A stretch of DNA of 64,000 bases from Diaporthe sp. PMI_573 (lineage: Eukaryota > Ascomycota > Sordariomycetes > Diaporthales > Diaporthaceae): assembly GCA_021399435.1 (NCBI GenBank), contig JAJTUP010000007.1, positions 310,001 through 374,000 of the forward strand. Direction: 5' to 3'. Positions 10,384 through 19,752 of the stretch are shown piece by piece (position 1 is the stretch's first letter; each line of letters starts with the position of its first letter). A program made the position numbers and the translations under genes. The notes beneath the pieces were generated by a model. It did not search any database and had not been told where the DNA came from. It was given only the letters and a program-made list of their open reading frames with translations.

Positions 10384-13374
10384 CTCGTGTGGGTTGGTAC
10401 GGCGCCCACCTGCTGAAACTTGAGGAGCAAGGACCACAGAGGTGGGAGCCACACAGTACAGTAGCGGTACTACGTAAGGTTTGCAGTGTATCTACTCGGT
10501 ATGGACAGTACCAGGTGCTGCCGTCTTAATCCTGTAGCATCCCTCGGGCTGGAAACAGCTTTGCCAGCCTGTTCGTCCGGAGTGTCCTGGACGCGCCTTG
10601 GTGTTGCAGAAAGAATTTGGTTAGTACTTCGAGGGGTCCAAGTACTTCGCACGATCCAGTCAAGATTTGACTGGGTCTACACGTATTGTAGATACTGTAA
10701 TGCTTATGTTATGACTCCATCACACAAGGTGGAGGTTTCTCTGGCCAAAGCGGCATGAGATGTCGCGTCCAGTCCGCTCAGGGAAGCAGACCCTGACACT
10801 TCGACAAACGTCCCCCTACACAGCACAGTACACTCAGCGGGCCCCAGAAGGCAGCATAACTGTGGATAAGGCAACATTGGCCCAGGCATCATGCCTATCA
10901 CGAACCGCAGCGTCCCTCCCTGAACCCCTACATGCCCTACATATATCGAGTCACCCACTGAGGGTCTCGCACCCCGCGGAAATGCTCATCACCTGGGCAC
11001 CTTGCCCCTTGCCGAAGCAAATCAGGCAACAACAAAAAGTATATACGTGTAGTACGTAGGCACCTACATGTTCCTAAGCCTGTCTTGCCAACATTCATGC
11101 ATTCGACAGGTCCGTTTACGCGGCACGCTCGGCCGCTCTCGACCGCCTCTGTCAAAATTTGCTGGCTAATGGCCATTTTGTTCACACCTCCCTTTCCCAG
11201 GTCTGCCTCTCCTTTTAATTCTTCACGACTTGAATATATGGGCTCGGCGTATTTATCTCTACGTCGGCGGCTCACCTCCAAGCCTTTGAGAGCCTGCATC
11301 GCGATCCACTGAAGGGGGGACGGGAAGGCCATGGTGCTTCGTAATGAAACGTTGAGAAGGACACCCTTCTGCGCATCATCCACCGTGCATGGATGGAATT
11401 AGTAAATAAGCGAGCCGATCCCCTAACAGCCCTGTTTCTCCATCTGCTGCAAGGTCACCTTGCACAGAGCTGCTGGGCCCGGAGCAGGCCCCCAAAAGTG
11501 GTAGGTTTTGTCCAAGTGCTTCCGGAGCGACCACTGGACGCGGCCCGTTACCTGCGACATTTTACAGGCTCGACACGGACGGGTCTGGTGATCTTCTGTG
11601 CCCAGCCCTTGGATGCCTACTTTCCTAGCCGGGCTGGCCCAGATAGTCAAGTATCACTGCTGCGATGCGCCAGCCACTGACTGATTTTCTTTCGAGCACG
11701 GCCGTCCGAGATCAGCGCAAGTAGTACCCTTTGCGGGTCGCCCGTGTCGCGGTCTCTCTTGCCGGTAGCGGTACTCATTGACACATCGATGATCGTCGTG
11801 CCTTTACCTTTCATGACTCGATCGTCGTCCCAAGCAGCCTGGTATGGAGTACTCTGCAAGATTAACCGAAGCTGCTTGGTGATAACGGCGCCTACCGAAA
11901 CGCGTCGCTGCACGATTTCGTTCACTCGCTTACGCAGGCGACTGTAGACCTTATTGTGTAGTCGACTTCTGATTACCAAGCCTATATACATATTTGCGTG
12001 TATACTATACAAAGATAGCAAGGCATGGTAGGTCACTTGTTAGTGCCTTTTTCCCAGATCTATTCAAAACTCGCGAGGCCGCAAGGCCGCAATGGCTTTG
12101 CTTTTCCAGTTCTGTCCGCGCCTTCCTTCCTGCCCCCTTCCCCCATTTCGTGTGGAACGGGAGCGACTGATGGTTGCAGGACTCCAAGAATCAAGGTTTC
12201 AATCGAATAGGGCAGGGCATAGTTCGGGTCAGCGCAGAAATGGGAGAGCAAAAGGACCCCGCCATCCGCAGAGCAGAACTGCTTGGGGGCTTCTGTCATT
12301 GGCTCGGCGCCGGCTCCGAGAGAGAGGCTTGATAGTGTGTCTCAATCCCGCCCAGCATCTCGATAGCGACACCGATGACACGTCATGCGCCGTCACAAGG
12401 CCCTCACTCGCGGGAACAGCACGCAGCGCATCAGAGTTTCCCTGGGATGTTGGAACTCGTCACCGCGGGGTGTGTGTGTGTCTGTCTCGCTCGCAGGCAC
12501 TGAGAACTGCCGTCCTTCAACGCTCTGTGACTCCGGACGCCCGGATACGCTCACTGGATGGTGGTGTCGTCTCAAAATTTTTGTTAGGATGCATGATACA
12601 CAGTAAATTGAACTGCGCCTTTGGCTCGGGGGGCGCCGTCACAGTATTATGTACGGTTCCACATTAACGTTCAGGCGTAGCACGTTTCCACATGGCGTGC
12701 AGGAGGGAAAGTAGCAGTAAAGATCTTCAGTGACGCCACCCCCAAGAGTCCCGGGGTAGGCACACGAATCTGTCAGAATGACGATCGATCTATATCTACT
12801 TTCCGGTACTGAACCTTCAGATATCCTTAAGTACATACCGTGCTCACTCATTGTAATTCGATCATCTGTGCAATTGACGACGTCGCATTCGAGTATTGCT
12901 GTCCGTTTCCCCGCCGGCGGCCAGCCGCCACCAACCGAACTACAGCCAGGCTGAAGAGCAAGCGAGGCTGCAATACAAAGTCAATGCGGTTCGAAGGGTC
13001 AGCCGCACACGTTAGACCCATCAGGGCAGAGACATTTACGCCTTTGGTATCTAAATACCAGAAGTGATTGCTAATGAGATTTATTTACTACCACATCTAC
13101 TGACATATTGCGCGTGTGCATCGGCGCTGCTTTAGATGTGACCAAGGAGCCCAGTCGATACCATTGACCCCAAAGCTACTTCTGCCCTTCGATGCGTGGT
13201 GCCCACTGACCCAGAGACGTTGGGATCGTACAGAGAGCAAAGACCGGTTTGGGGGCCCCCTTGTCCTCCAGAACCACCCACTCTATCATTGAGGCCCCGG
13301 TGCGTCGAGACGTTGTTGCTGGAGATTCGGAACGTCTTTCCCATTCCGACTCGGTGGGCCGTCTGTGTTTCACT

Positions 13375-13454
13375 GGAGAACTTCGATATGATCACCCCGG
13401 GGGTTATACTGTCATGGAGAACCTGGATATGATCACCCCAGGGGTTACACTGTC
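13375..13454. repeat. two 39-bp direct repeats spaced 41 bp
   Basis: The copies at 13375-13413 and 13416-13454 differ at 4 of 39 positions. Each contains GATATGATCACCCC followed by a G run and TTAYACTGTC. They are non-coding as far as I can see, and no third copy was noticed in this window. Confidence 0.85.
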
Positions 13455-15071
13455 GAGCCATCTGCGCCGAGCTGTCATCACCGGCTTGCCCACTGATGGA
13501 AGCTGAACAACCCCCCACGGTCCCTGGCCAGAACATACCTGCGACCCTCTCAAAAAGCTATTCCCGCTGCAAAGTGATGAGTAGGCAACCACTGGCGGCG
13601 CAGCAATCTCCGGTGCCCATTCTGAAGACGGCGAACTGCGTCCCCATGGTCATCCCGAGTCGCCCCACTCTTCCCCCTTCAACCACACAGGCTCAACACA
13701 GGTCAAGGAACTGTGTAAGCAGCCAACCTTCCCCCCAACAACTCCCCTCTGAACGCTGGAGGATGGGTCCAATTTCAGAGCACGCTTCATATCCTCTGAC
13801 CCGACCCCCATCCTATCGGTCTCTGTTGGTCATAACCATCCACCAGCATGCAGCCCTTGGGTCGCACAGCACCTCCGGTTTTTGCCACAGCAATGACGGC
13901 CTTCCTGATGAAGAATGATGTCCTTCGGGATCTGATGCGACCATCCAACGACGATCGTCAGCACAAGATCTAGGCCTGGACCTCTGGTTGACCAGCACCA
14001 GGCTGTGCATTAGCCCCACGAGGCAATCTAACAGACCGGCTGGCTCTGCCTGGTCTCTTCGTCCTGTGCAGCTGGCGACATGCATATATTCTGAGCTAAC
14101 AGCGTCGATCAGGATTAGTCGCGCCCAGGACTTGTATCACGCCCGTAGTGCTTTTCCTCCTCTTTTTTCCTGCACGACTGACCCAACCGCCAACGAACAT
14201 CGTTGACGATATTGGCCGTCCGCACCTCCTGACCCCACGACTTCATTTCCGAAGCCTGCAAGAAAGAGAAAAAGAGAAAAACAGGTTTACACCCGAGGCC
14301 GAAAATTGCCAACACGAGAAAGCCCAGCCTTGCCCCGCGCGGGTAACTGTCTAGAGCAGACGAGACGATTGGACCCTTCCTCCTTGCGTCTGCAGGTGCG
14401 GGAAAACAAACATGTCGAGATAAACCAGTGCTGCCGTGGTACGAAGGGCGTCCAGGTGAGGGCCCAAACTGGTGTAGAAGCAAAGAGAAAAGCAAAAATA
14501 ACGGGCAGGGGATTTCCCAGCCTGCTCATGTCCATGGCAGAGACGAGCTGAGCGCCCAAGGTCATGCGTCTACGACCTCGCTTCGAGGCAACGGGATCCC
14601 AGCTGGGCGGCAACGACCAGGCCGCAGTACCAGAAGGTCCTGACGGTGATCTTGCCGTAGGCGGGCCTAGACTGGCCGTGAAACACATCTTGTCCTGTCA
14701 CTAATAATGCACCATCTACGCGAGCATTTCTTTTGTAGCAAGGACTGACGACCCAGTGGGCCATCATTTTTTATTTTTCCTAATCTAAATTCTGCGAATG
14801 ACTGATATCTGTTGTGCTAATCCGTCTGTTGTCTTGGATATGACCAACCGATGAACCGTACCACTCGGCCCCCCACGCCTATCACATTCGAGCCGGACCA
14901 GACCACTCGCTCCGATGCGAGGGAGGGGACGAAGGTGGTACTTCAAAGAGCATGGGAACAGCAAGAGGAGGAGTGCCCTCGAAGAGAGAGAAAACGAATA
15001 TCCTGGCGAGTTACACAAGGGACGCGGCAGAGAGCGGAGAATGATTCGGATGCAAGCATTAGGATCTAGAA

Positions 15072-15105
15072 TGCTTGATTTGCCAGAGTGCTTGATTTGC
15101 CAGAG
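15072..15105. repeat. perfect 17-bp tandem duplication
   Basis: TGCTTGATTTGCCAGAG is repeated twice head to tail without mismatch, in non-coding DNA about 550 bp downstream of the small minus-strand gene. Confidence 0.85.
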
Positions 15106-15655
15106 TGCCAATGCATGGGATAGGTCGCAGAGGTCGCATCAAGGCCGCTGCTTTCCGTCTGCGTCCGCGGTCAATCATCGCTGGAACGCGCGGAGGCAAG
15201 GGGGACAAGCTGAGTTCTCCCACCGTCTCGACGACAGTTCAAGGCCGCTCGTACTGTTTTGCTCGTCCTGTCCCGGCTTTAGGGCCGTCGTGCCATCAGA
15301 ATGCTGAGGCCTCGAGTGTGGTTGCCTCGCACAAGCTGTTGCGAAAGACATGCCATTTTCACTGCATTCAAGTCCCTGTTTGCGGGCGTCCTTCGACTGC
15401 ATCGATGGATGCGTGCCTGATGCTCGCGATGCAAGTCATGGAGAGCAAAGTGCCTCCCACCAGCCCAGGAGCCCCGCGAAACATCCTCGGGGCTCTGGGA
15501 CAAGGTAAGCAGGCTGCTCATCAGACCATGGTTGGCCTGAAAGTTTGAATACCTACATGGACGGAGGGCGAGACTTGCGACTGAGACCTCTAGGACGGGT
15601 TGGAGGTTGGGTAGATGGTTTCTTTCTCTGATCGTGGCGGACCAAGAGTCGGGCC

Positions 15656-15907
15656 TTACCAGGTCTCGTCACCACCAGCCATCCAGTTCATCTTGGACTC
15701 CCTCCTGTCGGCGGTGGCCTTGGCATCGAGGCGCTGAACGCGGGCCTTCTCGACAGCGCATGCCTCGCAGTGGTGTGTCTTGTTGGCCTTGCCCTTGCGC
15801 GTGCTGGCGGCGTCCATCTTGCCGCAGTACTTGTGAGGGCGGGTGGCTGTCCAGTTGGCCGGGGGCTGGTCGGAGGGGTTGGGCTTGTAGTTTGGCTTCC
15901 TGGCCAT
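15656..15907 (-). CDS. small basic protein of unknown function
   Basis: A single-exon frame of 83 residues, unrecognised. It is strongly basic and hydrophilic, starts MARKPNYKPNPSDQPP, has one Cys near 28 (KYCGK) and a pair in HHCEACAVEK near 47-50, then a charged helix-like segment ending near the C-terminus at GGDETW. There is no signal peptide and no membrane segment. Codon use looks like a GC-rich fungal gene and the frame is clean, which is why I keep it. It is divergent from the GatB gene, with a 776-bp shared upstream region. The three Cys with nearby His could bind a metal, but this is speculation. An intron extending it cannot be excluded. Confidence 0.6.
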   Translation of the reverse strand: MARKPNYKPNPSDQPPANWTATRPHKYCGKMDAASTRKGKANKTHHCEACAVEKARVQRLDAKATADRRESKMNWMAGGDETW

Positions 15908-16683
15908 TGCTGTGGTGGTGTAGATGGCGATGGTCTTTGTGTATGTTGTTTATATGTCTAGCTGTCTAACAGTCCGGCAATAGAGTGTCTGCTGAGCGAC
16001 ACGAAGCGACGAAATGAACCGTAGAGAGTCAACAAGTTGTTGGTCGTGGACGAGGGTGGAGATGAGAAACGGATCTGTCGGTCTGAATGGTTTGGTGATG
16101 CAAAGGGTGCTGGTGGCTCTATTTGAATGAAATCGAAGACGTCAAGAAATAGGAGGAAATAGAAATAAGGTCAGCAGGCAGACAGCCAGTCAGGCGCGGC
16201 GGTTGAACCAAAGTAAAATGGGCAATTTTCCGTCTTTTAGCCCCCAACAAGCCTTGCCACCGTCGATCAGGGTCCTCGTAGAATGGGGCTAAAGGATGAC
16301 CAAGTGGAAACAGTTTCTTCCCCAGAGCTGCGCTAGCAGACTAGACAATAATTATGCGTGGTATTCTCCGTTGAGACGACGCTCGTTGCGCCGGCTGTGT
16401 CCGTGAACGGGACGGAAGCCTCACTACGTCCTACGTCATACGTCATACCTTTACGGGGCAAACCTGCACGGGCCACTTCGCTTATCTTATCGTAGCTCCA
16501 GACGTTGGAGCTTGACTGCTTTGGTTTCGCAGCTTGGTGCAGCGGCACACAAGCAATTTCGGACGTCGTCGTCGTCGCCCTCATCCTGGCCCTCAGCCTC
16601 GCCCTAGCCCACGTCTACCTACAGTGACTTGAGGCAGCAGTTGCGGGTGCGGTTTAAATGCCCCTGTGGCAGCCATTCTATCA
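15908..16683. other. shared upstream region of a divergent gene pair
   Basis: This lies between the start of the small minus-strand gene and the GatB start. Besides the TACGTC triplet listed separately it has no recognised feature, and no TATA box close to either start. Confidence 0.55.
16425..16445. promoter_or_regulatory. three tandem TACGTC(A/C) elements, CRE-like
   Basis: TACGTCC, TACGTCA and TACGTCA lie head to tail with no spacer, about 240 bp upstream of the GatB ATG. TACGTCA is the half-site-like core recognised by Atf/CREB-type bZIP factors in fungi (family knowledge). Whether it is used here, and by which neighbour, is not shown by the sequence. Confidence 0.5.
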
Positions 16684-18639
16684 ATGGCTCGCACACCAGT
16701 TCGTGAACTGAGCAGCTACCTTCTCGCCGGCCAGCTCCACCACCACGGCTGTCTGCATCTCCGACTTCGTCCTCACTCACGACTCCTCCGTCCTACGCTC
16801 CCCGCTGCCCGAGCCACCCAAGTCGTACCTAGTCGGCCATTATCCTGTTCTGCCTCTCGCTCATCCGAACCCACGGCCTCGCAGCTTGCCGCCGCCTCCA
16901 ATGCATCAGCCCGTCCCGATATCCCTGAACCTCTCCGCAAGAAGCTAAAGAATCTTGGGAAGGCTCTCAAGGCCTCTGGGAAGAAGGCTCCAAATGCCTC
17001 TCGCCAGGTCGTCCCTGGCTGGGAGCTCACCGTCGGCATCGAGATCCACGCCCAGCTCAACACCCACCACAAGCTCTTCTCGCCCGCCAGCCAGCCTCTG
17101 CCCTCCGACGAGCCCAACACACACGCTGCCCTGTTCGATCTTGCCGTGCCCGGCTCTCAGCCTCTATTCCAACACGAAGCCCTGGTTCCGGCACTGCGAG
17201 CCGCCCTCGCCCTGGACTGCGACATACAGCCGGTCAGCAGATGGGATCGCAAGCACTACTTCTGGTGGGATCAGCCCAACGGGTATCAGATCACCCAGTA
17301 CTACGAGCCATTCGCCAAGAATGGACACATCACACTATACGAGAGAGACGGGATCGCCCCCGAGGACGGTGAACAGGTACGCGTAGGCATCAGACAGGTC
17401 CAGATGGAGCAGGACACAGCCAAAACAATCGCTCGCCCCGACGGCGTCCAGTGGGTCGATTTCAACCGAGTCGGCGTGCCACTGATCGAGATCATTACGA
17501 ACCCAGACATACACTACCCAAAGACAGCCGCCGCTCTCGTGAGGAAGGTTCAGATGTATCTCAATGCCGTCGACTCCTGTGTCAGCGGCATGGAGGCTGG
17601 TGGCTTAAGAGCTGACGTCAATGTCAGTGTCAGGCGAGAGAACTACCTAGACTTCGAGTCCCTGCCGCTCGGCCAGAGGACCGAGATCAAGAACTTGAGC
17701 AGCTTCAAGGCCGTCGAGGACGCCATCATTGCGGAGCGCGATCGCCAGATCGCCTTGCTCGAGGATGGCGGCGTCGTTGCCGGCGAGACCCGTGGCTGGT
17801 CCATTGGTGGCACGGAGACAACACGCCTCCGCGGGAAAGAAGGAGAGGTCGACTACCGATACATGCCGGACCCAGACCTGCCACCTATCACCATCAGCCC
17901 TCAAGTTGTCTCCAAACTAGCCGAGAACCTAGGCATGCTGCCTGATGCCGAGGTCGACGAGCTTGTGATCAAATACGGCCTCAAAACGAAAGACACACTG
18001 GCATTAATGCAACTCGACGATGGCCGCCGACTTGAATACTTCTATAATGTTGTCCAGCGCCTGCAGGACCGACTTGGCAACCATTATGATACGGAATGCG
18101 CTACTCTAGCCGGTAACTGGGTTCTCCACGAGCTAGGCCGTCTCACGTCCGAGCGCAATGCCTCGGCCGACGGCAAGGCCCAGGCCCTCAACATATCTCC
18201 CACCGGCGAATGCGCCCGCGTCCCAGCACAGCACCTCGCGGACATCGTGTTCTACCTCCACACAACGCGCATCACCGCTCGCGTCGCCAAGGAGCTCCTC
18301 TTCGCCGTCTACCGCGGGGACCTCAGCGGCGCGTCGCCCGAGAGCTACACGAGCGTCGAGGAGGCCATCGAGAAGGAGAACCTCTGGTTCAACTCGCTGT
18401 CCCGTGACGAGTACCGGGAGCTGGCCTCGCGGGCAACCCAAGATAACCCGGAAATATTCAAGCTCTTTTTTAAGCTCGCCTCCAAAGGCGTTGAGTACCC
18501 CACGGGCCGGCTGATGTTCCTTGTTGGCATGATGATGAAGACTGGCCCAGCCGAACGCATGCAACCTGAAGTTGCCCGGGAGGTGTTGGTGGAGGTCCTA
18601 GACGGGGTGTGTAATCGAACATCACCCCGTAGCCGGTAA
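16684..18639 (+). CDS. glutamyl-tRNA(Gln) amidotransferase subunit B, mitochondrial
   Basis: Part of the mitochondrial GatFAB-type amidotransferase that converts Glu-tRNA(Gln) to Gln-tRNA(Gln); equivalent to yeast PET112. A single exon of 651 residues starts at the ATG at 16684; the upstream in-frame GTG at 16666 is not a credible fungal start. Residues 1 to about 100 are Ser/Ala/Arg-rich, fitting a mitochondrial presequence plus linker. The GatB core begins near 112 with WELTVGIEIHAQLNTHHKLFS, continues through WDRKHYFWWDQPNGYQITQ and the SGMEAGGLRADVNVSVRR block near 298, then VDYRYMPDPDLPPI near 389. A C-terminal helical YqeY-like domain follows. All hallmark blocks are present, and the length exceeds bacterial GatB because of the presequence and C-terminal insertions. 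Convergent with the GH31 gene downstream. Confidence 0.95.
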   Translation: MARTPVRELSSYLLAGQLHHHGCLHLRLRPHSRLLRPTLPAARATQVVPSRPLSCSASRSSEPTASQLAAASNASARPDIPEPLRKKLKNLGKALKASGKKAPNASRQVVPGWELTVGIEIHAQLNTHHKLFSPASQPLPSDEPNTHAALFDLAVPGSQPLFQHEALVPALRAALALDCDIQPVSRWDRKHYFWWDQPNGYQITQYYEPFAKNGHITLYERDGIAPEDGEQVRVGIRQVQMEQDTAKTIARPDGVQWVDFNRVGVPLIEIITNPDIHYPKTAAALVRKVQMYLNAVDSCVSGMEAGGLRADVNVSVRRENYLDFESLPLGQRTEIKNLSSFKAVEDAIIAERDRQIALLEDGGVVAGETRGWSIGGTETTRLRGKEGEVDYRYMPDPDLPPITISPQVVSKLAENLGMLPDAEVDELVIKYGLKTKDTLALMQLDDGRRLEYFYNVVQRLQDRLGNHYDTECATLAGNWVLHELGRLTSERNASADGKAQALNISPTGECARVPAQHLADIVFYLHTTRITARVAKELLFAVYRGDLSGASPESYTSVEEAIEKENLWFNSLSRDEYRELASRATQDNPEIFKLFFKLASKGVEYPTGRLMFLVGMMMKTGPAERMQPEVAREVLVEVLDGVCNRTSPRSR

Positions 18640-19752
18640 ACTTGAGCCTGGGTCGTTGGCACATTGCGTCTAGCCTGTGGTGCCGGCCCTTGACCAGGAC
18701 GATGACCACGCCAGATGCCTGGCCTGACAATATACTTGCCAATACTTGGATTTACTGTGAACATATTCCCGCGTTATCCTTACTCATATCCTCCTTCGGT
18801 GATCATCTTTTCTTGGTTGTCACCTGTCCAACCAATTTATCTCTCAGGCCACCTATCTCACCGTGGCTTCAATTATCATATGGCCGTACCTGCCAGAGTC
18901 AGCACCTCACGCCCATGGTGTTTACCTTCAGGGATGCGGAGGTTACATGGCCACGGTTGGACTACCAGACCAGCAAATGCCCTGCATGGACTTCTCTTCA
19001 TCGGCGCTTCTTTTTCGACTAGCCAGTAGCCGGTCACGTTGCTGCTCATGCGGTTCTGCACTGTGAAGTGACTGCACGAGGCTCGCAGCCTGCACCAAGT
19101 GGACGAGTGCCGATCCATAATCACCGTTCACCGCTGTACAATGTCAACGATGTCTACATAATATGGCGCCCAGTTGGGGCGTTGGGAGCGGATTTGCCTG
19201 CTTAGTCTCTCTGCACCTGTCAATGGTACTGGCACTATTGTTGTCTAGAATCTGCAGCGATGCCTGGTAAAATACTACCCGCCTGGCGCTTCTCACAAGG
19301 CCCGGGGTGAGCGGCCGACATTCTGGATCTTCACTAAGGCATTGCCTCCCGGCCTTGTAGGAATCCTTGTCCCTGGTCATTTTGGGCATTAGCCTCAACC
19401 GGCTGACCGCCGGGCCTCTGCTTGCCAACCCTATTGCACTGGGCACACATTAAGGCGGCCTGGATAGAACAAATGCAAGGATACCAGGTTCAGAGTCAAA
19501 AGCGCGGTGGCGTATCCCTGCAAAGAATTACCTCTGCTCATCATCGAGAGTAGAAGAGACCAGGATAGGAGGGCTTCTTAGGGTACGAACCAGACGACGC
19601 GCCAGCACATTCCATGTCACGCTCGCGATTAGACGATTCGTTTCGCATTTGCCTGGATACTTGACAACTATGTGGCTGCATGCTTCAGCGACCTGGATGA
19701 GGACGAGCCTTCCTTCGTCTCGATTCATCGACCTCTTCTCTGCATGAGACGG
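18640..19752. other. intergenic between convergent genes
   Basis: 3' flanks of GatB and of the GH31 gene. Open frames near 18642-19022 show no domain and no start context. Nothing else recognised. Confidence 0.55.

Larger units (their letters stand above)
7908..15655. other. gene-poor stretch of nearly 8 kb
   Basis: No open frame here shows a recognisable domain, coherent exon chain or plausible coding bias on either strand. The longest (minus frames near 8615-9064, 9665-10162 and 11647-12036; plus frame near 12092-12667) look random. I saw no transposase, reverse transcriptase or terminal repeats. The stretch holds several short tandem repeats, listed separately. The first few hundred bases left of the stretch end include the promoter of the bZIP gene. 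Confidence 0.45.

Noticed and set aside
8615..12667. several 130-190 codon frames in the gene-poor block
   Set aside because: Compositions are random, no domain or intron-linked partner frame, and no conserved motif on reading.
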